A stretch of 64,000 bases of DNA from Paractinoplanes pyxinae (GTDB lineage: Bacteria > Actinomycetota > Actinomycetes > Mycobacteriales > Micromonosporaceae): positions 1-64,000 of the forward strand of contig NZ_JAPNTZ010000005.1 of NCBI RefSeq assembly GCF_026626335.1, read 5' to 3'. This document shows positions 32,182 through 40,601 of the stretch, in pieces. Each line of letters begins with the position of its first letter. The first letter of the stretch is position 1. The translations under genes and the position numbers were made by a program. The notes under the pieces are model-generated. The model was not told the origin of the DNA and made no database searches. It was given only the letters and a program-made list of their open reading frames with translations.

Positions 32182-33771
32182 TCAGCCCAGGCCCACCGCC
32201 GCCACCATCAGCGGCAGGAGCAGCAGAATGATGATCGCGCCGAGCACGTCGAACGAGATGCCGGAGCGGATCATCGTGGTGATCGGGACGACGCCCGAGC
32301 CGTAGACGACCGCGTTCTGCGGCGTCGAGACCGGCAGCATGAACCCGAACGACGCCGCGAAGGTGGCGGCCAGCACCGGCACCAGCGGATTGACGCCGGC
32401 CGCGACCGCGATCGGGATGATGATGGGCACGACCACGGCGGCCGAGGCGGTGTTGCTGGTCGTCTCGGAGACCACGATGGCCAGCGCCACCGCGAACGCC
32501 GTGATGGCGAACGTGCTGCTCAGCCCGAGCGCGTCGGCACTCGAGGTGCCGATCGTCTCGGCCAGCCCGGTGTCGGCCAGCAGCGACCCGAAGATGATGC
32601 CCGTACCGAAGAGAACGATCGTCCCCCAGTCGATGCGGGCGGCGTCGCTCCAGTTCAGCGTGTACTCACGCTCGCGCCACGACACGGGCAGCAGAAAGAG
32701 CAGAGAGGCTCCCAGTACGGCTACCACGCCCTCGTTGAGGCGGGCCGACACGGTGTCGTAGACGGCGGACTCGGTGCCGGCGAACAGCGCAACCAGACCC
32801 GGCAGGATCCACAGGGTCACCGTGACGGCGAAGGCGATCAGCGTGTTGCGTTCGGCCACCGAGAACCGGCCGAGCTTGGCCCGCTCCTCGGCCACGTACT
32901 CGGCCACACCCTCGATGCGGCGGATCTCCGGCTTGTTGAGCAGCAGCAGGACGACCGCCAGGACGACGAACATCAGCAGGCAGATGGGCGCCGCGACGGC
33001 CATCCACTGTGCGAACGAGATGCGCTCGCCGGTGGCCTCCTCGATCAGGCCGCGCCCGATCAGGTTGGGCGGCGAGCCGACCGGCGTCAGCAGGCCGCCG
33101 ACGCTCGCCCCGTAGGCCAGCATCAGCATCAGCGCCGCCCCCACCCGCAGCCGGGTCGGGTCGAAGCCGGCCTCGACGACGCCGCGGTCCTGCAGCAGCT
33201 TGGCGATGACCGACAGGATGCCCAGCGCCGTGGGCAGCAGCATCGCCACCGTGGCGGTGTTGGAGACGAACGCCGACAGCGCGCACGTCACCACGCCGAA
33301 GGCCACGATGACCCGCGGCGTCGAGCGGCCGACGCCGGGCAGCGACAGGATGCGGAAGGCGAACCGCCGGGCCAGCCCGTGCTTGAGCATCGCCTGGGCC
33401 AGGATGAACGCGCCGATGAAGGTGAAGACGGTGGACGAGCCGAAGGGCGCCAGCACATCGGTCGCGTCCGCCACCCCGAACACGACGATCAGGGCCACGC
33501 CGATCAGCCCGCCGATCGGGATCGGCACCGCCTCGGTGATCCACAGGACGATGACGCCCAGCAACAGGCCGCCGAGCACCTGCTGGCTGGGGGGAATGCT
33601 GAGCGGCAGAGCCAGGAATATCAGGGTCACGGCCGGGGCGAGGAAGAGCCCCACCGTACGGCGTCCCCGCTCGAATCTTTCCTCGGCCGGCGACAGTTTC
33701 TGTTCGCCCAGGCTGCGGTAGGTCGCACCGCCGAGCAGGCGGCTCTCCACATCGGTCTTGGCGCCGTTCAT
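32182..33771 (-). CDS. DASS (SLC13) family anion:sodium symporter
   Basis: A 529-residue transporter with about twelve membrane segments, of the divalent anion:Na+ symporter family that takes up dicarboxylates, citrate or sulfate. The paired signature motifs are visible: SAFVSNTATVAMLLPTALG and SETTSNTASAAVVVPIIIPI, both with the SNT sequence that binds sodium and carboxylate. The C-terminal GFMLPVSTPQNAVVYGSG is the classic SLC13 ending. AAAGGGG precedes the chosen ATG at 33771; 33807 lacks a site. An ArsR/DUF5937 gene lies directly upstream, with a dyad between. Confidence 0.88.
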   Translation of the reverse strand: MNGAKTDVESRLLGGATYRSLGEQKLSPAEERFERGRRTVGLFLAPAVTLIFLALPLSIPPSQQVLGGLLLGVIVLWITEAVPIPIGGLIGVALIVVFGVADATDVLAPFGSSTVFTFIGAFILAQAMLKHGLARRFAFRILSLPGVGRSTPRVIVAFGVVTCALSAFVSNTATVAMLLPTALGILSVIAKLLQDRGVVEAGFDPTRLRVGAALMLMLAYGASVGGLLTPVGSPPNLIGRGLIEEATGERISFAQWMAVAAPICLLMFVVLAVVLLLLNKPEIRRIEGVAEYVAEERAKLGRFSVAERNTLIAFAVTVTLWILPGLVALFAGTESAVYDTVSARLNEGVVAVLGASLLFLLPVSWREREYTLNWSDAARIDWGTIVLFGTGIIFGSLLADTGLAETIGTSSADALGLSSTFAITAFAVALAIVVSETTSNTASAAVVVPIIIPIAVAAGVNPLVPVLAATFAASFGFMLPVSTPQNAVVYGSGVVPITTMIRSGISFDVLGAIIILLLLPLMVAAVGLG

Positions 33772-33787
33772 ACCAGCCCCTTTGATC

Positions 33788-33805
33788 GAGTGATCTACAT
33801 CACTC
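33788..33805. promoter_or_regulatory. Dyad upstream of the DASS transporter
   Basis: GAGTGAT-CTAC-ATCACTC, perfect 7-nt arms, in the 38-bp gap between the ArsR-type gene and the transporter. A likely operator for the upstream regulator. Confidence 0.55.
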
Positions 33806-33809
33806 AATA

Positions 33810-34793
33810 CTAGGGCTGATCACCGAGCAGCGCCTCGCCCAGCGGGGTCAGGGTGTGCACGACGGCCTTGCCGGCCCGGTTGGTCTGGATCAGCCGGGCC
33901 TCGCGCAGCACCGCGGTGTGCTGGCTGACCGAGGCGGCGCTGACGCCGACCCGCCGGGCCAGTTCCGAAGTGGTGCGGCCGTCGCCCAGCGATTCCAGCA
34001 ACGACGTCCGCGTCTTGCCGATCAGCGCGGCCAGCGAGGCCCCGTCGGCCGGCCGCAGCCCAGGGTTGAGCGTCAGGTCGTGCTCGATCGGATAGACCAG
34101 CACCGGCGGCAGCGTGGTGTCGCGCAGCGCGTCCGGGGTGCCGTACGAGAGAAAGGACGGCAGCAGCACCAGGCCGCGGCCGTCGAGGTGCAGCGTCTGG
34201 TCGAACGGGGTGTCGACCTCGAGCACCGGCGGCTCCCACCGCATCATCGGGCGGAAGCTGTCGAGCAGCCCCTCGGCCCCCTGGTCGAGCAGCACGCGGG
34301 CCCGGCGAGAGCGTTCGGCCTCGATGTGGGCGCGGCCCTCGGCCCAGAACGGGGCGATCGCGCTCTCGTACTGCGACTGCAGCGCGCCCGCCAGCCGCTG
34401 GATCATCTCGCTCTCGCCCTCGGCCAGGCGGGCCATCCAGGACGGTTTGGGGCCGGCGTGGCGGACCAGCTCTTCCAGTTCCTCGCGGAGCCGGGTGGCC
34501 GGGGTCGACTTGATCACCTCGAGCGCGGCCGACAGGCCCTGCGAACCCTCGGCGGGAGTGAGGAAGTCGGGGTAGTAGGCGCCGCGGACCAGCGGGAGCA
34601 GCAGTTCCAGGTCATCGCGGCGGCTGGTGCGCAGAGCGTGGTCGCGCCAGCGGCCGTAGATCAGCTCGGGCCCGGGGCGGCGCAGGCGCCACACGCTGAA
34701 GATCGTCTCCCACAGCGGATCGGGTTCGCTCGCGATCCGCACGCGGCCGACATCCTCCGGCGTGAAGTGGATGCGCAACACGTCGGCCCCCAT
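33810..34793 (-). CDS. ArsR-type winged-helix regulator with DUF5937-like domain
   Basis: A 327-residue regulator. The N-terminal 240 residues match the actinobacterial DUF5937-type domain (VLRIHFTPEDVGRVRIASEP at the start, LIYGRWRDHALRTS later). The C-terminal 80 residues are an ArsR winged helix: LAALIGKTRTSLLESLGDG, TTSELARRVGVSAASVSQHT, AVLREARLIQTNRAGKAVVH. The ligand is unknown. It lies immediately upstream of the DASS transporter on the same strand, so the transporter is its most likely target. Confidence 0.82.
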   Translation of the reverse strand: MGADVLRIHFTPEDVGRVRIASEPDPLWETIFSVWRLRRPGPELIYGRWRDHALRTSRRDDLELLLPLVRGAYYPDFLTPAEGSQGLSAALEVIKSTPATRLREELEELVRHAGPKPSWMARLAEGESEMIQRLAGALQSQYESAIAPFWAEGRAHIEAERSRRARVLLDQGAEGLLDSFRPMMRWEPPVLEVDTPFDQTLHLDGRGLVLLPSFLSYGTPDALRDTTLPPVLVYPIEHDLTLNPGLRPADGASLAALIGKTRTSLLESLGDGRTTSELARRVGVSAASVSQHTAVLREARLIQTNRAGKAVVHTLTPLGEALLGDQP

Positions 34794-35095
34794 TTGCCAT
34801 TCAGCAAGGATTCACGGCCGAAAGTCTAACCGGTCCACGACAAAGATCCGTACGACCCTCGGGTCCTACGGATGGGCGGGCGTCGCCACGAGCAGCACCG
34901 ACGAATCGGGCAAGTCTCGGATATGCACCCCCGATAACGGCATATCCGTCATGCGACATGACCCCGTCGGCCCGGCTCGTGGCCGACCCGGCGGGATGAC
35001 AATTGCCGGTGGGCAAGGGGTGCGACAAGACGTTTAATGCGTCCCTGAAACCATGGGCCCGGGTTCATCCGAACGGCCGATGCGACCAATGCCGT
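34794..35095. other. Gene-free 302-bp stretch with two long dyads
   Basis: I find no convincing gene; short open frames on both strands lack family features and ribosome binding sites. Two inverted repeats are present. ATCCGTACGACCC (34846-34858) faces GGGTCCTACGGAT (34861-34873), 12 of 13 pairs with a 2-nt loop. CGGATATGC (34918-34926) faces GCATATCCG (34940-34948), perfect, with a 13-nt spacer. The first lies 53 bp upstream of the ArsR/DUF5937 start. Confidence 0.65.
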
Positions 35096-35422
35096 TCAGC
35101 TCGGAACAGTCATTTCCGAAATGGCGGCTTCGGCCGGTCGGCGGCGTTTGGCGACCCAGCGCTCGAAGATCAGCGACGTGAAGGGCGGGATCGAGGCGGC
35201 CAGCCCGGTCAGCGTGCGCAGCAGCGACCAGCGCTCGCGGCTGGCCACCCACAGGGCAGCCACGATGTAGGCCACGAACAGCGCGCCGTGGATCCGGCCG
35301 AACAGCCAGACCCCCAGGTCGGTCACCTCGGCGACGCGCTTGAGGTACATGCCGACGAGCAGGCCCGCCCACGAGAACGCCTCCGCCACGGCGGTGATGC
35401 GGAAGATGCGGTACGGCTGCAC
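35096..35422 (-). CDS. DUF3817 membrane protein
   Basis: A 108-residue integral membrane protein of the DUF3817 family (YdzA-like): FRITAVAEAFSWAGLLVGMY, LFGRIHGALFVAYIVAALWV and LTGLAASIPPFTSLIFERWV form three membrane segments, with a basic tail KRRRP. Function unknown. GTG at 35422 is chosen because GGGG lies about 8 nt upstream and the family begins here. That ribosome binding site lies inside a 13-bp stem (35421-35468), which may limit translation. Confidence 0.82.
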   Translation of the reverse strand: MQPYRIFRITAVAEAFSWAGLLVGMYLKRVAEVTDLGVWLFGRIHGALFVAYIVAALWVASRERWSLLRTLTGLAASIPPFTSLIFERWVAKRRRPAEAAISEMTVPS

Positions 35423-35468
35423 GATCGGGCCCCCTGGGTTCGAGATCAACCTGACGGGGCCCGATCGT
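35421..35468 (-). promoter_or_regulatory. Leader hairpin covering the DUF3817 start site
   Basis: On the leftward transcript ACGATCGGGCCCC (35468-35456) pairs perfectly with GGGGCCCGATCGT (35433-35421) over a 22-nt loop. The 3' arm holds the putative Shine-Dalgarno GGGG and the first two bases of the GTG start. It could be a translational switch; alternatively it terminates the upstream ScyD-like transcript region from the other side. Confidence 0.5.
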
Positions 35469-35487
35469 AACGGCGTTCGCTGTGTCC

Positions 35488-36591
35488 TTACTTGAAGGCG
35501 CTCGGGTTCACCTGGACCAGGCGGCCGGCGTCCTTGATGCCGAGCTGGCCGGCGATGCTCCACGAGGTCGCGTAGAGCTTGCCGTTCGCGTACTCGAGCC
35601 CGGTCGGCATGGTCACGGCGGCGTGCGTGACCCGGCCGTGGTCGATGCGGGTCAGGCGGCCCACCTTCGACGGATCGAATCCGGGCGGCGGCGGGCCCTC
35701 ACCGGCCGGGGCGCCGAAGAGCACCTCGGAGGCGAAGATCGTGCCCCGCGGGCTGACTGCCACGCCGGTCAGCGACGTGAAGCCGGACCACTTGCGCAGC
35801 ACCTTGCCGCTGCGGCCGTCCAGCTTGTAGATCGCCGCGGCGCCCGGCTGCTCGGCGCCCAGCGTCGAGATGTAGACGTGCCGACCCAGGACGGCGATGC
35901 CGGTCGGCACCGGGTCGCAGCCCACGGTTCCGGGGTTGGCCTGCGCGCCCTTCTTGAGACAGTCCTTCGTACGCGGGTTGGGCGGCACGAAGAACGTGGA
36001 CACCTTGCCCGTACGCGGGTTGACCCGCAGCACGTCGTTGGCGCCCCCGTCGGCCACCAGCAGCCCCCACCGGGTGGCGACCAGGCTGAACGGGTTCGAC
36101 AACGCGTCATAGGGCTTTCCGGACTTGTCGAACTGTTTCTGGCGGTCCGGATTGTGCTTCAGCTCGTATTTCAGAAGATCGGCCAGCGGACGGACGTGCT
36201 TGCCATTCCGGTCGGCCACGAGCACCGATGCCGCCGGGTATTTCGACGGCGGCGTGGCGCCCTGTTCATTCGGCCCGCCGGTCAGCGCGAAGATCTTTCC
36301 GTGCGCGGCGGCGACCCCCGTCACCCCGGGCATGTTCGAGATCAGGGAAGTGCGGCTACCGGTTCTCAGATTGACCGCCGTGATCTTCCCGGCGTCCGCC
36401 TGAGCGACCAGCGCGACGTGCGGCGACAGCACATCCAGGCCGAACGGACCGTTCAACTTGGTGGTGACGGTCCTGATGGCCGGCTTGGAACCGCCGTGAC
36501 CACCCCCAGCCAGAGCGGGCGCGCCGGCCAGCACAGTGGCCGCGCCCGTCCCCACCGCCGCGACCATTTTCAACGCATGCGTGAATTTCAT
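35488..36591 (-). CDS. Secreted ScyD/ScyE-like beta-propeller protein
   Basis: A 367-residue secreted protein. Residues 1-28 are a signal peptide (VAAVGTGAATVLAGAPALA). The rest is a beta-propeller of the ScyD/ScyE kind, with repeated strands such as LNGPFGLDVLSPHVALVAQA, NPFSLVATRWGLLVADGGAN, VPTGIAVLGRHVYISTLGA and MPTGLEYANGKLYATSWSI. In cyanobacteria ScyD and ScyE accompany scytonemin synthesis; the actinobacterial relatives have no assigned role. The start at 36591 follows GGGGGGACAGG. No scytonemin genes are nearby. Confidence 0.8.
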   Translation of the reverse strand: MKFTHALKMVAAVGTGAATVLAGAPALAGGGHGGSKPAIRTVTTKLNGPFGLDVLSPHVALVAQADAGKITAVNLRTGSRTSLISNMPGVTGVAAAHGKIFALTGGPNEQGATPPSKYPAASVLVADRNGKHVRPLADLLKYELKHNPDRQKQFDKSGKPYDALSNPFSLVATRWGLLVADGGANDVLRVNPRTGKVSTFFVPPNPRTKDCLKKGAQANPGTVGCDPVPTGIAVLGRHVYISTLGAEQPGAAAIYKLDGRSGKVLRKWSGFTSLTGVAVSPRGTIFASEVLFGAPAGEGPPPPGFDPSKVGRLTRIDHGRVTHAAVTMPTGLEYANGKLYATSWSIAGQLGIKDAGRLVQVNPSAFK

Positions 36592-36714
36592 CCTGTCCCC
36601 CCGACAGATATGTTTATGCGTTGTCAGCGAACTCAACCTTTGAACGTGCCGCGCACCCCGGCAACCGTCCTTTCGGCCAGCCCCCGCGGAAAAAGGACTC
36701 CCCGATTAGTGCTC

Positions 36715-36736
36715 ACCGGAACTGATCAGTTCCGGT
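36715..36736. promoter_or_regulatory. Perfect 22-bp palindrome
   Basis: The 22 bases at 36715-36736 are an uninterrupted palindrome whose half-site is ACCGGAACTGA. It lies in the 206-bp gap between the leftward ScyD-like gene and the rightward gene at 36798, 61 bp before the latter. It looks like the binding site of a dimeric regulator; no regulator gene is adjacent. Confidence 0.65.
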
Positions 36737-36797
36737 CGTTTGTGCCAGGTTCGGCGAAGGGATCCCGGCCCCGGCCCGGCGGATCTACAGTCGAGGC

Positions 36798-37181
36798 ATG
36801 AATTTGCGCTGGTGGTCGATCGAGGTCCTGGACGGGCCCCGCGGCACCGCGCGCGCCTGGCGCGACTCCCTGGGCAATGCCCTGACCGAGGCGGCCATCA
36901 CGCACGGCGCCTACCGATGGGAATGGCACACCCACACCTGGGGCGTGCTGTTCGAAATAGCGTTCCGCACCGACGAGGCCTGGGCCGGCTACCGGGCCCT
37001 GCCGCTGGTCTCCGCCGCCCTCGACGCGGTGCCCGATCCCGCGTACGGGTTGTTCGTCCATCCCGGCCGGGGCGGCAGCAACGGCCAGCCCCATCCGCGG
37101 CGTCCTCGCCCGATCGCCGGGGCCGGCGCCGCCGAGTTGCCGCTTTCCGACACCGAGCCGGTGCTGCGCCTTACCGCCTGA
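36798..37181 (+). CDS. Conserved hypothetical protein
   Basis: A 127-residue soluble protein without signal or membrane segment. It begins MNLRWWSIEVLDGPRGTARA and contains AAITHGAYRWEWHTHTWGVL and AALDAVPDPAYGLFVHPGRG, which resemble a conserved actinobacterial protein family of unknown function; the last 30 residues (PHPRRPRPIAGAGA and after) look disordered. It precedes the MBL-fold gene by 29 nt in the same direction and may be co-transcribed with it. Confidence 0.65.
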   Translation: MNLRWWSIEVLDGPRGTARAWRDSLGNALTEAAITHGAYRWEWHTHTWGVLFEIAFRTDEAWAGYRALPLVSAALDAVPDPAYGLFVHPGRGGSNGQPHPRRPRPIAGAGAAELPLSDTEPVLRLTA

Positions 37182-37210
37182 CCGCGAGGCGCGCCTGGCA
37201 GGATGGGCGT

Positions 37211-37888
37211 GTGCGCGAGGTAATCGACGGTGTCTTCGAACTGAGCCTGGGTTTCGTCAACATGCATCTCGTCGTGACCGACGACGGGGTCGTGCTGATC
37301 GACACCGGGCTCCCCCGCAACGCCAAGCGGATCGACCGGGCCCTGCACGAGCTGCGCAAGCAGATCGGCGACGTCACCGCCGTCCTGCTGACGCACCAGC
37401 ACATCGACCACATCGGCAACGTGGCCGACGTCCGGCGCCGCAGCGGCGCCCGGGTGTTCGCGCACGCCGCCGACGCGCCGGCCATCACCGGCGCGATCCG
37501 CCCGGCCGAACCCAAGGGCCTGGCCCGGTTCGCGGTGCGCCTGATCGGCACGGCCGAGCCGACCAAGCTCGACCAGGTGATCACCGGTGAGGAGTCGGAG
37601 CCGCTGCCCGGCTTCACCGCGATCCACACGCCGGGGCACACCCGGGGGCACGTGTCCTATCTGCTCGACCGGGCCGGCGGCATCCTGTTCGCCGGCGACA
37701 CGGCGTCGGGCACGAAAGACGGCAAGGTGGCGCTGGGGCCGAAGCAGGTGTCGGCCGACCCGGCCGAGCAGGGGCGCAGCCTGGCCAAGCTCGGTTCCTA
37801 CAACTTCGAGCACGCGGTGTTCGGGCATGGCAAGGCGGTCGCGGGCCAGGCCGTCGAGCGGTTCCGCGAATACTCCGCCCCGGCCTGA
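37211..37888 (+). CDS. MBL-fold metallohydrolase
   Basis: A 225-residue metallo-beta-lactamase-fold hydrolase of the glyoxalase-II-like group. The metal motif is THQHIDHIGN with His62, His64, Asp66 and His67; the third His is in TPGHTRGH, the bridging Asp in LFAGDTASG, and the last His in FGHGKAV. GTG start at 37211. The substrate is unknown (thioester, lactone or phosphoester hydrolysis are all possible). No signal peptide. Confidence 0.88.
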   Translation: MREVIDGVFELSLGFVNMHLVVTDDGVVLIDTGLPRNAKRIDRALHELRKQIGDVTAVLLTHQHIDHIGNVADVRRRSGARVFAHAADAPAITGAIRPAEPKGLARFAVRLIGTAEPTKLDQVITGEESEPLPGFTAIHTPGHTRGHVSYLLDRAGGILFAGDTASGTKDGKVALGPKQVSADPAEQGRSLAKLGSYNFEHAVFGHGKAVAGQAVERFREYSAPA

Positions 37889-38062
37889 GCGTCACCGGGC
37901 TTTTCTTGAGCGCCACGCCAGAAAAAAGGCGGAGAGTAGGCGCGAAGCAACGCCGGGTGCGGTACTGTCCGTGCCCGGCGCTCGCGTGGGACCGGCGGGA
38001 CAGGCCGTCGTGCGCCGATCACGGCAGATCCACACTGGACACCGGGGTCCACCGAGGTGAGG

Positions 38063-38845
38063 ATGATCAGCGTGGCCGAAGACGTGTCCAGGCTGGACAC
38101 CAACGTTCCGGAAACCGCCCGGATCTGGAACTACCTGCTCGGCGGCACCGACAACTTCGCGGCCGACCGCGCCGTGGGCGACCAGATCATGTCCACACTC
38201 CCCCAGCTGGCCGACAACGCTCGGCTCTCCCGGGCCTACCTCACCCGCGCCGTCCGCTTCCTCGTGCTCGAGGCCGGCGTACGCCAATTTCTCGACATCG
38301 GCACCGGGCTGCCCACGGCCGACAACACCCACCAGGTGGCTCAGGCCGCCGCGCCCGACGCCCGCGTCGTTTATGTCGACAACGACCCGCTGGTGCTGGC
38401 CCACGCCCGCGAGCTGCTGACCAGCACGCCCGAGGGCGCGACCGACTATGTCCACGAGGACCTGCGCGACCCCGAGGCGATCCTGCGGGCCGCCGCCCGC
38501 ACCCTCGACCTGCACCAGCCCGTCGCCCTGACGTTGATGGGGGTGCTCGGTCACATCGAGAGCGACGACACGGCCCGCTCGATCCTGGTCCGGCTGCTGC
38601 GCGACCTGCCGTCCGGCAGCTACCTGGCGATGTACGACGGCGCCGACACCGACCCGGCGACGCGCGAGGCCACCCGCATCTGGAACGTCTCGGCCAATCC
38701 GAAATATCATCTGCGGAGTCCGGAGCGGATCGTTCACCTGTTCGAAGGGCTCGAACTTGTCCATCCGGGGGTGGTCCCGGTCACCCGGTGGCGATCTGAT
38801 GGTCCACAGATCTCCCAGTACTGCGCCGTCGGCCGCAAGCCGTAA
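38063..38845 (+). CDS. DUF574 SAM-dependent methyltransferase
   Basis: A 260-residue member of the actinobacterial S-adenosyl methyltransferase family (PF04672, DUF574). Diagnostic blocks: TARIWNYLLGGTDNFAADR near the N-terminus, the SAM motif FLDIGTGLPTADNTHQVAQ, VVYVDNDPLVLAHAR, and the ending RWRSDGPQISQYCAVGRKP. The target is unknown. ATG at 38063 has GAGG upstream. It lies 23 nt before the XRE/DUF5753 gene, which is followed by a second paralogue. Confidence 0.88.
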   Translation: MISVAEDVSRLDTNVPETARIWNYLLGGTDNFAADRAVGDQIMSTLPQLADNARLSRAYLTRAVRFLVLEAGVRQFLDIGTGLPTADNTHQVAQAAAPDARVVYVDNDPLVLAHARELLTSTPEGATDYVHEDLRDPEAILRAAARTLDLHQPVALTLMGVLGHIESDDTARSILVRLLRDLPSGSYLAMYDGADTDPATREATRIWNVSANPKYHLRSPERIVHLFEGLELVHPGVVPVTRWRSDGPQISQYCAVGRKP

Positions 38846-38868
38846 CCAACAGTGACAAGCGGGTCATC

Positions 38869-39744
38869 ATGATCGGGCGAGGGGACAGCGGCGGTTCGAC
38901 CGTCCGCCGATTGCAGCTGGGCGCACGCCTGCGCGAGCTGCGCCTCGCGGCCGGCGTGAGCCGGGAGGCGGCCGGCTACCGCATCCGCGCGTCCGAATCC
39001 AAGATCAGCCGCATGGAGCTGGGCCGGGTCGGCTTCAAGGCCCGCGACGTGACGGATCTGCTGGTCCTCTACGGCGTCGAAGACCCCGAGGAGCACGCCC
39101 GGCTGCTCGAACTGACCAAGGCGGCCAACTCACCGAGCTGGTGGCACACCTACGGCGATGTGCTCGAGAGCTGGTTCCACAGCTATCTCGATCTCGAGCA
39201 GGCGGCCGAGCTCATCCGTACGTACGAAATTCAGTTCGTTCCTGGCCTTCTGCAGACGGAGGCCTACGCGAGCGCGGTGATCCGCCTCGGGCACAACAAC
39301 CCGAGCAAGCACGAGGTGGAACGGCTCGCGAAACTGCGGATGACCCGCAAAGAGACGCTGGCCGGGCCGGAATCGCCGACCTTCTGGGCGGTGCTCGACG
39401 AGGCCGTGCTGCGCCGGCTTATCGGCGGGCGCGAGGTGCTGCGCGAGCAGATCCTGGCCCTGCTCGAGGCTTGCGACAATCCCAACGTACGTCTTCAGGT
39501 GATCCCGTTCGACTCGGGCGGGCACGCGGCGGCGGGCGGGGCGTTCAGCATCCTGCGCTTCCCGCACGAAGAGCTCGACGACGTCGTCTACATCGAGCAC
39601 CTGACGAGCGCCCTCTACCTGGACAAACGCGAGGACGTGGACGACTACGCGGCGGCGTTCGGCCGGCTCATCATCGAGGCCGCGCCACCGGCCCGCACGC
39701 CGGACATCCTGAAGGCCGTCCTGATCGACCTGGAACGCATGTAA
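38869..39744 (+). CDS. XRE regulator with DUF5753 (Scr1-type) domain
   Basis: A 291-residue protein of the large streptomycete-type XRE/DUF5753 family. The HTH spans about residues 15-70 (LGARLRELRLAAGVSREAAG, SKISRMELGRVGFKARDV). The DUF5753 domain follows from about 85 with EIQFVPGLLQTEAYASAVIR and FWAVLDEAVLRRLIGGREVL, ending DVDDYAAAFGRLIIEA. Such proteins often pair with small DUF397 proteins; none is adjacent here, where DUF574 methyltransferases flank both sides instead. Confidence 0.9.
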   Translation: MIGRGDSGGSTVRRLQLGARLRELRLAAGVSREAAGYRIRASESKISRMELGRVGFKARDVTDLLVLYGVEDPEEHARLLELTKAANSPSWWHTYGDVLESWFHSYLDLEQAAELIRTYEIQFVPGLLQTEAYASAVIRLGHNNPSKHEVERLAKLRMTRKETLAGPESPTFWAVLDEAVLRRLIGGREVLREQILALLEACDNPNVRLQVIPFDSGGHAAAGGAFSILRFPHEELDDVVYIEHLTSALYLDKREDVDDYAAAFGRLIIEAAPPARTPDILKAVLIDLERM

Positions 39745-39797
39745 GTCTCCACATTGGGTGGTTGTGCTCGGTGACGCCACCCGATAGAAACTTCCCC

Positions 39798-40589
39798 ATG
39801 ACGGACCAAGAGGCCCCCGCCGAACTGCAGCCGGACGTGCCCCACGCGGCGCGCATGTGGAACTACTGGATGGGCGGCAAGGACAACTTCGCCGCCGACC
39901 GCGGCGCCGGCGACGCCGTGGCCCAGGTCTATCCCGAGATCGTGGTCATGGCGCAGCAGTCGCGCAAGTTCCTGATCCGGGTCGTCCGCCACCTGGCCGC
40001 CGAGGCCGGCGTCCGTCAGTTCCTCGACATCGGCACCGGCCTGCCCACCATGCAGAACACGCACGAGGTGGCGCAGAGCATCAACCCCGAGTCCAAGATC
40101 GTGTACGTCGACAACGACCCGATGGTGCTGGCCTACGCCCGCGCGCTGCTGGTCGGCACGACGAGCGAGGGCGTGACGACGTACGTCCACGCCGACTACC
40201 ACGAGCCCAAGAAGATCCTGGACGAGGCCTCGGCCGCGCTCGACTTCAGCCAGCCCGTGGTGGTCATGTTCATGGGCGTGATGGGCTACGAGCCCGACCT
40301 CGACGTCGTCCGCTCCATCGTCAACACCGTGATGGAGAAGGTGCCCTCGGGCAGCTACCTGGTCTTCTGGGACGGCACCGACACCTCCGAGGCGGTTGTC
40401 GAGGGCGCGGCCAAGCTGGCCGAGATGGGCGGCGTGCCGTACATCCTGCGCAGCCCCGAGCAGCTGGCCACGGTGTTCGAGGGCCTCGAGCTGGTCGAGC
40501 CCGGCCTCACCCAGATCAGCTCCTGGCGCCCCGACGGCGACGGCATCGAGCCGATCGAGGCCTACGGCGCGGTCGGCCGCAAGCCGTAA
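39798..40589 (+). CDS. DUF574 SAM-dependent methyltransferase (second copy)
   Basis: A 263-residue paralogue of the gene at 38063. Corresponding blocks are AARMWNYWMGGKDNFAADRG, FLDIGTGLPTMQNTHEVAQS, KIVYVDNDPMVLAYARALLV and the identical C-terminus AVGRKP. Start ATG at 39798, 53 nt after the regulator gene. The copies differ over much of their length, so the duplication is old. Substrate unknown; retention of both copies around one regulator suggests related but distinct targets. Confidence 0.88.
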   Translation: MTDQEAPAELQPDVPHAARMWNYWMGGKDNFAADRGAGDAVAQVYPEIVVMAQQSRKFLIRVVRHLAAEAGVRQFLDIGTGLPTMQNTHEVAQSINPESKIVYVDNDPMVLAYARALLVGTTSEGVTTYVHADYHEPKKILDEASAALDFSQPVVVMFMGVMGYEPDLDVVRSIVNTVMEKVPSGSYLVFWDGTDTSEAVVEGAAKLAEMGGVPYILRSPEQLATVFEGLELVEPGLTQISSWRPDGDGIEPIEAYGAVGRKP

Positions 40590-40601
40590 CGCTCGCCGGC
40601 T

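Noticed and set aside
34801..35028. Small gene of about 75 residues on either strand
   Set aside because: No ribosome binding site, no family resemblance, and the dyads explain the local structure better.
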